Source: JADFQT01 sp965216025
Lineage (GTDB): Bacteria > Chloroflexota > Dehalococcoidia > Lucifugimonadales > UBA3495
Assembly (NCBI GenBank): GCA_965216025.1
Contig: CBDCEX010000018.1
Span: 310,001 to 374,000, forward strand
Direction: 5' to 3'
Length of the DNA stretch: 64,000 bases
Below, piece by piece: positions 8,106-17,256 of this stretch (the stretch's first letter is position 1; each line of letters opens with the position of its first letter). Position numbers and translations under genes: made by a program. The notes below the pieces were generated by a model. That model saw only the letters and a list, made by a program, of their open reading frames with translations, was not told where the DNA came from and made no database searches.

Positions 8106-9361
8106 CAGGGTCTTTTCATTCTCCTGCCTGGTAGGTAAAGCCCATCATGTCGAAAGCTTCGCTGAGAGGGCATTGATGGCGGCGTAGGGCAGCGCTACGT
8201 TGGAATGCCCAGCCCGACGTACCAAGCTGATGACCAGGTTTCGCAGGCCCGCCAGAACCTGTGGGGCGGCCCCTGTGCGCACCTGAGAGCGGTCCTCGTC
8301 GAAGCTCACATCCCGTACCCAGTGGAGGCGGTTCTCGATGCCCCAGTGCCCACGGGAAAGGCTCAACAATCGCCTCGCATCGGCATCAGTGGCTGGGAGA
8401 CTGCTAATTGCATAGCTCACAGCCACCTGTTTCTTGCCCTTCACGACCCGCTGGCGCTCTAGCAGACACACCTGTTGCAGATGCGGCCACGCTTCCCCGA
8501 CCGTCCCAGCGCTGCCCACGTAGCCATTTAGCTCTGGGTCGGCCAAGGCCCACAACTCTCGCCGCTCCAGCCGCCCATGACGCCGCTTTACTGGAGCATC
8601 GGCCCAGACCGTCAGCTTGGCCCCGCGTGCTCGCCACTCCGCTGCTAGCCAGGGAGGTACGGTTGGCCCACCAGCCCTCTCAGTTCCTAGCAGGGGAAAA
8701 AGCCACCTCCAAGTCTCGGCGCAAGGTGGGGTGATTCTCTTTAACTGGCAGCAGATACTCTCCGCCGCCTGCCACAATCTGCCCAGACTTTCCGTTGGGT
8801 CAGTAAGGCATCAGCTACTACTACCCGACCCTTCAGGGGTACCTGGCCCAATACTTCTTTGACCGCCGCCAATTCTTCCCCTTTGCCCGGCGCAGCTACC
8901 TGCGCCAGCATGCTCCAGCGCGGCTAGCGTAGGCCGACACCAGATGGACCCCGGGTATCTCTTGGCCGTGGACCCCTCGCAAGGTTTTCCCGTCCAGGGA
9001 CAGGGGGTCATCCGCTCTACCCCGCTATTTGCCAGCCAGTTGCCGACTTCTGCCTCAAAGGCCGCCACGTCCAGGCCCTTGAACACCCGGTGGAGGGTGG
9101 CCACGCAAGGGTGTCTCTCCAGGCTGAACCCCAAAAGCTGCGCCGTAGCACCCCCTTGGTCCCGCCCCCATTGGCTATGGCGTATAAGCTGCGGGCGCCG
9201 CACAGCATGGCACAGGTGGCCAAGGCCAGGATCGCCCCCAAAGAGTGGCGTCGCCCTGGCTACTCCGGAAGTCAGGCACCAAATCCAGCGTTTCTCTCAA
9301 AGTCATCATCCTTCCTCCCGCTTACCTTTACCAGGCTATTTTGGAAAATGAAAAGGCCCTG
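8106..9361 (-). mobile_element. ISAs1-family element type 2, copy A (decayed)
   Basis: A 1256-bp element with ends CAGGGTCTTTTCATTCTCC and GAAAATGAAAAGGCCCTG, flanked by a perfect 10-bp target duplication ATGCAGAAGC (8096-8105 and 9362-9371). It is the most divergent of five copies in the window (others at 29260, 34282, 50943 and 61182), with scattered small indels. It lies between the signal peptidase and the cupin gene and interrupts no recognisable frame. Confidence 0.93.
8116..9309 (-). pseudogene. ISAs1-type transposase, multiply frameshifted
   Basis: Homologous throughout to the transposase at 29322-30522, but broken. The N-terminal third is read in two frames around 9020-9200, and indels are seen around 8780-8930 and near the C-terminus (GHSNVALPYAAINALSAK instead of the intact LRRHNAHL region). 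It also carries the +1 frame change shared by all copies. The C-terminal HWGIENRLHWVRDVSFDED block is still readable. It is not expected to be active. Confidence 0.9.
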
Positions 9362-9498
9362 ATGCAGAAGCCGTTCCTTGACTTTGTAAATTAGGCCAAA
9401 CATAATTGACTGACTCTACTGAAGCCCGGCAACACCTATTCGCAAGCTGGGGTCAAGATGGTTTCTGATTATCCAAAATAATTTCAAGAGGTAAAGCC

Positions 9499-10083
9499 AT
9501 GACGACAGCGGCCTATTCCCTGGATGAGTTCGTTTCCGACATGGAGAGCTTGCTGAAAGGCCAGCCCGACCAGCAGAGAATCTTCGACCGCGGTTCTACT
9601 CATCTTTCCCGCCTCATCGGGAATCCCGAATCCATTCCCGCCGAGTACCGGGCACCCGTGGCCAAGGGCTCTCGGGCCAACCACGGTTCCTATTTGCTGT
9701 ACCATGGCGAAAGCGGATTGTCGGTCACTGCCGTCGTCTGGGGTCCCGGCGACCATGCCTCACCCCATGACCACCGGACCTGGGGCATGATTGGGGTAAT
9801 GGATAACACGCTTAACGAGACCCGTTTCCGTCGGGTGGACGATCGGACCAAGGAGGATTTTGCTCGGCTGGAGCCGGATCGCTCTGCGGTGGTGAAGCCG
9901 GGGGAGATATCTCTGCTGATTCCTGAAGTTGACGAAATCCACCAGATGGACAACTTCACCGATCGTCCCACGGTGGAGATTCACGTCTACGGCAAGGACC
10001 TGCGGGGCCTGGATCGGGTGCGCTACAACCTGGAGACCGGCCAAATATCTGCCTTCGTTACCGAGAAGTACGACAACTGCTAG
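9499..10083 (+). CDS. Cysteine-dioxygenase-type cupin enzyme
   Basis: A 194-residue double-stranded beta-helix protein related to cysteine dioxygenase / 3-mercaptopropionate dioxygenase (COG5553-like). Putative iron ligands are the two histidines in ASPHDHRTWGMIGV (residues about 92-94) and a third in VEIHVYGKDL (about 154). The thiol-dioxygenase reaction would oxidise a small thiol to its sulfinate with O2; the real substrate is uncertain. It is monocistronic, just downstream of a decayed insertion element, and separated by 133 bp from the next gene. Confidence 0.82.
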   Translation: MTTAAYSLDEFVSDMESLLKGQPDQQRIFDRGSTHLSRLIGNPESIPAEYRAPVAKGSRANHGSYLLYHGESGLSVTAVVWGPGDHASPHDHRTWGMIGVMDNTLNETRFRRVDDRTKEDFARLEPDRSAVVKPGEISLLIPEVDEIHQMDNFTDRPTVEIHVYGKDLRGLDRVRYNLETGQISAFVTEKYDNC

Positions 10084-10216
10084 GTGGTCGGCTGTCGCCC
10101 GAGAATCGGAGCAATTTCCGGCGCATCTTCTTCACCGGATGTTTGAAATGCTCCTCCCCCAATTCATGGGAAGTTAGGAGGGCTAGCCCCCAGATGGAGT
10201 CGGCAGGGATGAAGGG

Positions 10217-10957
10217 ATGGTAGCGAAAAGCCAAAATGGACGGCTGGAGGGACGTGTTGCCCTGATAACCGGGGCCGGGCGCGGAATTGGCCGCGCCGTC
10301 GCGCTGGCCTACGCCCAGGAGGGGGCCTCGCTGGCATTGTGCGCCCGCACCTCCACCGAGCTGGCCGGTACCGTCGAGGCGGCGCAGGCGCTTGGCGCCG
10401 ATGCCAGCGGACGCACTGCCGACATCTCCCGGTGCGAGGACGTCGAGACGTGGGTGTCTCAGGCGGCGTCCGGCTTCGGCCGGATTGACATCCTCGTTAA
10501 TAACGCCAGCGCGTTCGGTCCGAGGGTTGAGCTCTGGGACTACCCTGAAGAGGCATTTCGCCAGGTCCTCGACGTCAACGTGACCGGCGTCTTCCTCGTC
10601 ACCCGGGCGGTGCTCCGCGCCGGCATGCTCGAGCAGGGCGGCCACATCGTCAACCTCTCCTCAGGAGCCGGCCGTCGCGGCGGAGCCCGTTGGGGCGCCT
10701 ACACCGCCAGCAAGTTTGCCATCGAAGGGCTCACCCAGATGCGGGCGGCCGAGCTTGAGGACCGTGGGGTCCGGGTCAACACTGTAAACCCAGGCGGTAC
10801 CCGGACACGGGCGCGGGCGGAGGCCTTTCCCGAAGAGGACCCGGCTACGCTCAAGTCCCCTGAAGCCGTCGGGCAGGCTTTCGTCGAGCTGGCGCTGACC
10901 GACAAGACCGGCTGCGCCTTCAGCCTGGACCGAGAGGGCCGCCTGGTGGCGTCATGA
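10217..10957 (+). CDS. SDR family oxidoreductase
   Basis: Classical short-chain dehydrogenase/reductase of 246 residues. It has the cofactor motif TGAGRGIGRA, the ILVNNASAFGP strand, the catalytic Ser in IVNLSSGAG and YTASKFAIEG with the active-site Tyr and Lys, then VNTVNPGGTRT. After an Arg in the cofactor-binding region (CARTSTEL), NADPH is plausible. It overlaps the next gene by four bases (ATGA), implying translational coupling with the cyclase-family hydrolase. The substrate is not deducible. Confidence 0.9.
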   Translation: MVAKSQNGRLEGRVALITGAGRGIGRAVALAYAQEGASLALCARTSTELAGTVEAAQALGADASGRTADISRCEDVETWVSQAASGFGRIDILVNNASAFGPRVELWDYPEEAFRQVLDVNVTGVFLVTRAVLRAGMLEQGGHIVNLSSGAGRRGGARWGAYTASKFAIEGLTQMRAAELEDRGVRVNTVNPGGTRTRARAEAFPEEDPATLKSPEAVGQAFVELALTDKTGCAFSLDREGRLVAS

Positions 10958-11628
10958 CCCAGCTGATTGACCTAACCCTCACTTTGGGCAGCGAAAGGGT
11001 GGCGCCGGTTCCTGGGCTGGTTGGGGTCAGCATGGAACCGCTGCACACCCATGAAAGCCACGCCCGGTCCAACACCAAGCTAACCCTGGCTACCCACCTG
11101 GGCACTCACGTGGACGCCCCGTATCACTTCCACCCCGACGGCATAACGGTAGAGAACATGCCGTTGAACCGCTACATGGGTCCGGCCAAGCTGCTGGACC
11201 TGCGAGGGTTGGCCAGGGGCCAGTCCGCCATCTCCATAGCTGACTTACAGCAAGCCGGCGCGGAGCCCGAGGCGGTCCGGGGACAAATAGCCGTCCTGTT
11301 TACCGAGTGGGCCGCCCGGGAGTCGGGTAAACCGGGTTTCTACTCCCAGGGGCCCTACTTGAGCACGGAAGCGGCGGACTACCTGGCTAAAGCCCAGGTC
11401 AATGCGGTAGCCGTGGACTTCCCCATCGACAAGCACCCTCCCACACCTCAGTCCACCATCCACGACTTTCCGGTGCACCGGCTGCTGCTGGGACAGAATA
11501 TCCCGCTGATCGAAAACTTGATTAACCTGGACCAGTTGGTGGGACGAGAGTTTGAGCTGTGGGCCCTGCCCATCAAGCTCAAGGGTGGTGACGGCGCGGC
11601 CGCGCGGGCGGTGGCTCGAATTTTGTAG
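10954..11628 (+). CDS. Cyclase-family metal-dependent hydrolase
   Basis: A 224-residue kynurenine-formamidase-like protein of the cyclase family. The metal-binding signature HLGTHVDAPYH lies near residue 49, and the second conserved block AVAVDFPIDKHPPTPQSTIH follows. Family members hydrolyse amide or ester bonds such as N-formylkynurenine or isatin. Coupled by ATGA overlap to the upstream SDR, it probably acts on the same pathway. A distinct cyclase-family gene is at 39903-40817. Confidence 0.85.
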   Translation: MTQLIDLTLTLGSERVAPVPGLVGVSMEPLHTHESHARSNTKLTLATHLGTHVDAPYHFHPDGITVENMPLNRYMGPAKLLDLRGLARGQSAISIADLQQAGAEPEAVRGQIAVLFTEWAARESGKPGFYSQGPYLSTEAADYLAKAQVNAVAVDFPIDKHPPTPQSTIHDFPVHRLLLGQNIPLIENLINLDQLVGREFELWALPIKLKGGDGAAARAVARIL

Positions 11629-11666
11629 CCAACCCGGCATGTTGCTGACCCTCGAAAGAATTATCG

Positions 11667-11727
11667 AACTTGGGAGATCCAAATCCCCCTAAATCCCCCT
11701 TTGCAAAGGGGGACTGAGGATGATTTC
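11667..11727. repeat. Dispersed CCCCCT/AGGGGG palindromic repeat, family 1
   Basis: Copy reading AACTTGGGAGATCCAAATCC, then CCCTAAATCCCCCTTTGC and AAAGGGGGACTGAGG. It is the same family as 3534-3586, 19390-19452 and 22494-22552, and sits between the cyclase and HAM1-like genes. Confidence 0.7.
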
Positions 11728-11787
11728 CACAAACGATGGCTGCTCAAACCGTGTTTAGCTAGATGCTCAGGGCTCAGTAATTCTTTC

Positions 11788-12459
11788 ATGTCAAACGCTC
11801 CCTTAGCATCTTCCAAAACCCGCAAAACCCGAATTCTTTTGGCCACCGGGAATCCGGCCAAGCAGGCGACTCTGCAGTGGTTGCTGGAGGATTTGCCGCT
11901 GGAGACGGTCACACCCAGGGAGTTGGGCCTGACGTCGGTTCCCGACGAGGAGGGGGAGACTCACCAGGCCATTGCGCGCCAAAAGGCCGGCGCCTGGTCC
12001 CGAGCGGCCTCCATGCTGGTCATCGCCTCTGATGGGGGCTTGATCATCCCGGCTCTGGGCGCCAACTGGGAGAGCCGCTTTACTCATCGATTCGCCGGAG
12101 CCGCCGCCAACGACCAGGACCGGCTGCGCAGCCTGCTGGAGTTGATGCAGCCCTACCAGGGCGCAGAACGGCAGGCTTCTTGGATTGAGGCTGTCGCCAT
12201 CGCCGACCAGGGCCGCATCCTGACCTCCTGGGAGTTGACCGGGGCTACCGGCTTAATCGCCGATGTTCCTAGTAAGGGTCCGGGTGAGGACCCGGCGGCA
12301 GAAGGCTTCTGGGTCTTCTCGGTGTGGCATTTTCCCAAATTTGGGAAATATTACAGCCAGCTTACTGAGGCGGAAAGGCAGTCCTTGGACGACCATTGGG
12401 CCCAACTCCGGGTCCGAGTGCAAAGCTATTTCCAAAGCCCTTCCCCGCCATCGGCCTGA
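11788..12459 (+). CDS. HAM1/RdgB-like nucleotide pyrophosphatase
   Basis: A 223-residue protein of the XTP/dITP pyrophosphatase (HAM1) family, which removes non-canonical purine nucleotides. It begins with the nucleotide-binding motif ILLATGNPAKQATLQWLL. The usual DDSGL active-site segment is replaced by ASDGGLIIPALG and SARYAG by THRFAG, so it is a divergent member whose activity is less certain. The C-terminal region GFWVFSVWHFPKFGKYYSQL lacks the usual DPIF motif. The start at 11788 is chosen because the upstream in-frame codons lie in the intergenic repeat. Confidence 0.7.
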   Translation: MSNAPLASSKTRKTRILLATGNPAKQATLQWLLEDLPLETVTPRELGLTSVPDEEGETHQAIARQKAGAWSRAASMLVIASDGGLIIPALGANWESRFTHRFAGAAANDQDRLRSLLELMQPYQGAERQASWIEAVAIADQGRILTSWELTGATGLIADVPSKGPGEDPAAEGFWVFSVWHFPKFGKYYSQLTEAERQSLDDHWAQLRVRVQSYFQSPSPPSA

Positions 12460-12775
12460 GCGGCTACCCGCCGGTTCTTCCTCCTTGTGGTGAATCCTCC
12501 TTCAGATAGAGCACCAGATAGAGTACAATGGCTAGCGCGTTCCCTGAGAATCTTTAGTAACACTCTCAAAACCACCCATGTCCTTCCGAGGAAGCGAAGC
12601 GACTGAGGAATATAAATCCTGGGCCAAAAACCCTTATGCGTCGGCACTACAGTTACACCTTTGCCAATGGCGTTAGGAGCATGTTCCCAGGGACTGTAGA
12701 CCCCTCGCTTCGCTCGGGGTGATATATTGAGAGAATTACTTACTCAGGGAAGCCCTACTTGAGGGGGGTCTCGTC

Positions 12776-13717
12776 TTGACCATCACCAGCGCCATTCCAG
12801 CCAGCATCGAAGAAGTCCAAGCGCTGCTTCGGCAGCAGCTTTATATCGCAGATAGGGGCCTGGCAGTGGCGATTTTTCTCGCCCTGAAGCTGCAGCGCCC
12901 TCTTTTTCTGGAAGGCGAGGCGGGAGTCGGCAAGACGGAGATTGCCCGGGCCCTGGCCCAGGGGTTGAACACCGAGTTGATCCGCCTCCAATGCTACGAA
13001 GGCCTGGACATCGGCCACGCGGTTTACGAGTGGAATCATACCCGGCAACTGCTGGAGATACGCCTGATGGAGGCTGGCGGAGATGTGGACCGGCAGACTG
13101 CCGCCAAGGACCTTTTCGATGAGCGATTCCTGATCAAGCGCCCGCTGCTCCAGGCGATAGACGAAAGCCGGGAAGGGCCGCCGGTACTGCTGATCGACGA
13201 GCTGGATCGGGCTGATGAGGAGTTCGAAGGCTTTCTGCTGGAGTTGCTGGGCGACTTTCAGATTACTATTCCGGAGTTGGGGACCTATCGGGCAGTGCAC
13301 CCGCCCATAGTCCTGATTACCTCCAACCGAACCAGGGAGATCCATGACGCCCTGAAGCGGCGCTGCCTCTACTATTGGGTCGATTATCCCGACTACCAGA
13401 AGGAGTTGCAGATAGTTACGTCCCGATTGCCCGATGCTCCCCGGCGGTTGGCGGAGCAGGTTACCGGATTTATCCAAGAGTTGCGGGAAACGGAGCTTTT
13501 CAAGATTCCGGGCGTCTCGGAGACCCTGGACTGGACCGCTGCATTGCTGGCCTTGAATCAAACTACTCTGGACCCCCAGGTGATCGAGGACACATTGGGC
13601 ATTATGCTCAAGTATCAGGACGATATTGCGCAGGTGCGAGGGGAGCCGGTACAGGCCTTACTGGAACGTTCCCAAAATAGGGGATCTCGCCGTGGTGGCC
13701 GGGGCGGCGGCTCGTGA
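12776..13717 (+). CDS. MoxR family AAA+ ATPase (CoxD-like)
   Basis: A 313-residue AAA+ ATPase starting at TTG after a G-rich ribosome-binding site. It has Walker A GEAGVGKTEIA near residue 47, Walker B PVLLIDELDRAD near 138 and sensor 1 PIVLITSNRTREI. MoxR ATPases act as chaperones for metalloenzyme or complex assembly together with von Willebrand A proteins; the partner gene here is probably 14909-16303. A FAD oxidoreductase gene sits between them. The C-terminus is a Gly/Arg-rich tail. Confidence 0.9.
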   Translation: MTITSAIPASIEEVQALLRQQLYIADRGLAVAIFLALKLQRPLFLEGEAGVGKTEIARALAQGLNTELIRLQCYEGLDIGHAVYEWNHTRQLLEIRLMEAGGDVDRQTAAKDLFDERFLIKRPLLQAIDESREGPPVLLIDELDRADEEFEGFLLELLGDFQITIPELGTYRAVHPPIVLITSNRTREIHDALKRRCLYYWVDYPDYQKELQIVTSRLPDAPRRLAEQVTGFIQELRETELFKIPGVSETLDWTAALLALNQTTLDPQVIEDTLGIMLKYQDDIAQVRGEPVQALLERSQNRGSRRGGRGGGS

Positions 13718-13745
13718 ACCCGGCGGCCTGGAGGACGGGGCCGAC

Positions 13746-14912
13746 TTGAAAACCCGGCTACTAGTGGTCGTGGTCGGCGCCGGAATCGTCGGAGCCTCCA
13801 TCGCCTATCACCTGGCTCAGCGCGGGGCTGGGGTAACGATAGTTGACTCCGGCAAGCCGGGATTTGGCGCATCCAGTCATTCCTTCGCCTGGATTAACGC
13901 GGGGCATAAAAGTCCCGCGGCTTACCACGACCTGAACCGCCGTTCCCTGGAGATGTGGGACCGTTTCGCCCAGCGGTTGGGCTGCGATATTGGATTACGA
14001 TGGGGCGGCAAGCTCAGCTGGGAAGCCACTTCTCAGGGAGCGGCCGAACTGAAAGAGCGGGTGCGCCAGCTTCAGGAGTGGGGATATCCCTCCCGCCTAT
14101 TGGATGAGGCGGAGCTGCATCAGTTGGCGCCGGAGTTGTCTTTGGGCTCCGTGACGGCAGCGGAATTCAGCGAAATCGAGGGGCAGGTCGAGCCCCAAAT
14201 GGTAGTGGATGCTTGTCTGGGCCGCGCCAGGGAGTTGGGAGCCAAGCTGGTGGAGGGGACCTCGATAACTGCCTTCGCCCGGAGCAAGGGAGGGCCCAGG
14301 TTCGAGAGCCTGGAGACCAGCGCCGGCAGCCTACCCTGCGATGCGGTGGTGCTGGCAGCCGGAGTGAATACCACCGAGCTGGCGGCTAAAGCCGGAATTC
14401 ATGTCCCCCAGGAGGAAAGTCCCGGCGTGGTTATACGGACCGACCCTCGACCTCCGCTGCTGCCAACCGTGCCGGTGGTCTACGCTCCGGCCCTGGACCT
14501 AAATCACTCGGAGATTCACCTGCGGCAATGCCACGACGGGAGCTTGATGATCGGGGAGGGTAATCAGGAGAGCCTGCGACGGGACGACACCCAGGCCCAT
14601 GCCGACGATCTGCTGGGTCGTGCCATTCATTACCTGCCGTCCCTGGCCGGGGCCCGGGCAATTACCGTGCCGGTCGGCTACCGCCCAATGCCGCTGGACG
14701 GCTATCCAGTTCTGGCTCCGGGGTCTCCGGCTTCTCCGGCTCCGGGGTCTCCGGCTCCGGGGTCATTGGAAGCTGCCCCCAATGTCTACATAGCGCTGAC
14801 CCACAGCGGGGTAACCCTGGCGCCCCTCATCGGCGAGCTGGCAGCCATTGAGATAGTGGATGGTGTCCGGGTGGAAACCCTGGCTCCCTACCGCCCGGAG
14901 AGGTTCCTGTGA
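13746..14912 (+). CDS. FAD-dependent oxidoreductase (DAO family)
   Basis: A 388-residue glycine-oxidase/D-amino-acid-oxidase-type flavoprotein with an N-terminal dinucleotide motif VVGAGIVGASIAYHLAQRG and ASSHSFAWINAG. The C-terminal FAD contact region is GVTLAPLIGELAAIEI. The TTG at 13746 is preferred to upstream codons because GGAGGA precedes it and the Rossmann strand follows. It begins 28 bp after moxR and its stop overlaps the VWA gene's GTG. A Pro/Gly/Ser loop near residues 322-338 is encoded by imperfect 15-bp tandem repeats (14715-14765) and interrupts an otherwise conserved region. The substrate amine is unknown. Confidence 0.85.
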   Translation: MKTRLLVVVVGAGIVGASIAYHLAQRGAGVTIVDSGKPGFGASSHSFAWINAGHKSPAAYHDLNRRSLEMWDRFAQRLGCDIGLRWGGKLSWEATSQGAAELKERVRQLQEWGYPSRLLDEAELHQLAPELSLGSVTAAEFSEIEGQVEPQMVVDACLGRARELGAKLVEGTSITAFARSKGGPRFESLETSAGSLPCDAVVLAAGVNTTELAAKAGIHVPQEESPGVVIRTDPRPPLLPTVPVVYAPALDLNHSEIHLRQCHDGSLMIGEGNQESLRRDDTQAHADDLLGRAIHYLPSLAGARAITVPVGYRPMPLDGYPVLAPGSPASPAPGSPAPGSLEAAPNVYIALTHSGVTLAPLIGELAAIEIVDGVRVETLAPYRPERFL

Positions 14913-16303
14913 CCGCCCCGGATATTGAACCTATCCAAGGAGCCATTCCGCCTGATGGCGCGACCGCCAAAGATGAGCCGGAAGCCCTGCTCCAAAACCT
15001 GATGTTGTTTGGAGAGGTGCTGCGCCGCATGGGACTGAATTTCGGCTCGGCGAACATGCTGGACCTGGTGCGGGCCACCGAGGACGTGCCGGTGGGTCGC
15101 AAGCAGGATTTTCGCCACGCCGCCCGTTGCCTGTTGGTCCATCGCAAGCCGGATTTGCCCCTATTCGACGAAGCATTCCAGGTATTCTGGCGAAGACCCT
15201 CCGCTGAGCAAACCACCAGAGACCTGCGCTCGATGGGGGAGCAGCGCCGCTACCGGCCCCCCCAGATGCGACCGGCGTCCGGGGAGGGGCAGGGGCAGGA
15301 TCGGGAACACCACGCCGATGAGGCGGCCCAACCCGCGGTGGACCTGACCCGCACCTTCAGCGCCCGGGAGGTGCTGCGGGCCAAAGACTTCGCTCATTTC
15401 ACGTCCAATGAAATGGAACAAGCCCGGCAGATGATGGCGGAACTGGCCTGGGACCTGGGGCGGCGGCGCAGCCGGAGAAGGATACCAGGCCCGGGATCCC
15501 AGGTCGATTTGCGCAAGACCTTCCGGCGTAACCTGAAGCACGGCGGCGAGCTGCTGGAGCTGGCCCATCGTCAGCTCAAAACCAAGCTCCGGCCCCTGGT
15601 GCTGATTTGCGATGTCAGCGGTTCCATGGAGCGGTACACCCGCATGCTGCTGCACTTCATCCATAGCATTGCCGGGCGCGGCGTTGCCGGAGAGTTGGGA
15701 CAGGTGGAGGCCTTCCTGTTCGCCACCAGGCTCACCCGAATAACCCGCCAGCTGAACGACCGCAGTATTGACGAAGCGGTGACCCAGGTCTCCCGGGTGG
15801 TGCCCGACTGGGCCGGGGGAACCCGCATCGGGGAAACTCTGCGGAGCTTCAACTTCCAGTGGTCCCGCCGTATCCCGGTTGGTAGGGGTGTGGTTTTGAT
15901 CATATCCGACGGCTGGGACCGGGGTGAACCGGAGCTACTGTCCCGAGAGATGGCGCGGCTCCAACGTAGTTGCCGCCGCCTTATTTGGTTGAATCCTCTG
16001 CTCGGCTCTCCCACCTTTGAGCCTTTGACTCAGGGACTGCAAGCGGCATTGCCTTACGTCGACAACTTCCTACCGGTCCACAACTTCGACAGCCTTCAAG
16101 CCTTAGCTCACCATCTGAACGACCTGGAGCCGCGGAAGCAGCTGTCTTCCTACCCGATCGAAGCAGCCCAGGTCCAGGCAGGCATCCCCGAAATTGTTGC
16201 GGGCGACCCGGAATCCCAGGGGACTGCCAAACCAGGAAGAGAAATAAATCCGGCTTTAGCCTCCACCTTTCGGCATCCGCTCTGGGGACAGCGGAGGACC
16301 TGA
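14909..16303 (+). CDS. VWA domain protein, CoxE-like
   Basis: A 464-residue protein of the CoxE/VWA family with a basic, low-complexity middle and a C-terminal von Willebrand A domain. The metal-ion-dependent adhesion site is visible as VLICDVSGSMERY near residue 232, with a later WAGGTRIGETL threonine and IISDGWDRGEP. Such proteins work with MoxR ATPases in maturation of metalloenzymes such as CO dehydrogenase; no cox structural genes are in the window. It starts with GTG overlapping the previous stop (GTGA). Confidence 0.88.
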   Translation: MTAPDIEPIQGAIPPDGATAKDEPEALLQNLMLFGEVLRRMGLNFGSANMLDLVRATEDVPVGRKQDFRHAARCLLVHRKPDLPLFDEAFQVFWRRPSAEQTTRDLRSMGEQRRYRPPQMRPASGEGQGQDREHHADEAAQPAVDLTRTFSAREVLRAKDFAHFTSNEMEQARQMMAELAWDLGRRRSRRRIPGPGSQVDLRKTFRRNLKHGGELLELAHRQLKTKLRPLVLICDVSGSMERYTRMLLHFIHSIAGRGVAGELGQVEAFLFATRLTRITRQLNDRSIDEAVTQVSRVVPDWAGGTRIGETLRSFNFQWSRRIPVGRGVVLIISDGWDRGEPELLSREMARLQRSCRRLIWLNPLLGSPTFEPLTQGLQAALPYVDNFLPVHNFDSLQALAHHLNDLEPRKQLSSYPIEAAQVQAGIPEIVAGDPESQGTAKPGREINPALASTFRHPLWGQRRT

Positions 16304-16466
16304 AACCACTTCAGCGCCCGCTGCCAGGCACCTGGGCTAGTTCCATCTGCCATGCCCTAAACCGCCCAGTAAATTGGACTAATTGCGCGGCTTGTTTCCT
16401 TGGCGCAGACGTCAAATTCCTACGATAATCAGGGCAGCCCGTCATCCGCGCCTCAGGTCAAACAGC

Positions 16467-17204
16467 ATGCCCTTCTGTCCCAATTGTGGTACTGAATCTG
16501 AAGCTGCCCACCAGTTTTGTCGGGACTGCGGCGCGGCTCTTGCTGCATCGGTAGCCGGCAGGCAAACGGCTGAGCCGACTCCAATACCGGGAGCGGGCGA
16601 CCGGTTTTTGCCATATTACCTTTCGCCTACCCGAATTCTGTTGATGGCAGTCCTGTCTTATGGACTATATTTCCTCTACTGGTTTTACTTGACCTGGAAG
16701 CAATATCGGGATCACACGGGTCAAGAGGTTTTTCCAGTTTGGCATGCCCTCACGCTGTTGGTGCCTTTCTACCTACTTTTCCGAACTCACGCCCACGTTA
16801 GGTCCTTTAAAGAGCTGATGGTCAACTCGGGTTTGGCCAGCACACTGAACCCAGGATGGGCTGTCGGGCTGGTCGCGATCTGGTGGGTGTTAGGTAGTGT
16901 ATCCTTCTACGTTTCGGGCGGCTTTTTTAGCACACAAGAGATCGGCCGGGGCACTGCTATGGCAGTCGCGTTGCTCGACGCTCTGTCCATTTCGGTGCTA
17001 GCGGGTCTACTACTGCAGGTGCAGGGAAATCTGAGCCGCTATTGGGGCGGCCTGCCGCAGGTTTCCTCCGGTGAGACATCATTGACGAACGCCCCAATCG
17101 GTGTTGGCGAGATTATCCTGTTGGTGATCGGTCTCCTGTTATGGTTCAATACGTTGATGCTGTTGTTCAGTGCGGAATACCGGGCTTTTAGTTCCGGCGC
17201 ATAA
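16467..17204 (+). CDS. Zinc-ribbon membrane protein
   Basis: A 245-residue protein beginning MPFCPNCGTESEAAHQFC, a zinc ribbon of the pattern CxxC-x(11)-CxxC (residues 4-21). A linker and about five membrane segments follow (ILLMAVLSYGLYFLYWFYLT, HALTLLVPFYLLF, VGLVAIWWVLGSVSFYV and others). The hydrophobic part resembles DUF4234-like proteins. The function is unknown. The start at 16467 is chosen because the zinc ribbon is the first structured element. Confidence 0.7.
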   Translation: MPFCPNCGTESEAAHQFCRDCGAALAASVAGRQTAEPTPIPGAGDRFLPYYLSPTRILLMAVLSYGLYFLYWFYLTWKQYRDHTGQEVFPVWHALTLLVPFYLLFRTHAHVRSFKELMVNSGLASTLNPGWAVGLVAIWWVLGSVSFYVSGGFFSTQEIGRGTAMAVALLDALSISVLAGLLLQVQGNLSRYWGGLPQVSSGETSLTNAPIGVGEIILLVIGLLLWFNTLMLLFSAEYRAFSSGA

Positions 17205-17256
17205 TTTTTCTTCCTGGCGCCTAACCTGGAAAAGACGCCACTCTCATCCTTTCCAC

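Noticed and set aside
12540..12775. A possible regulatory RNA ahead of moxR
   Set aside because: Contains short GAAGCGAAGCGACTGAGG-type and CTCGCTTCGCTCGGGGTG-type repeats typical of dispersed intergenic DNA, but no recognised riboswitch or conserved fold.
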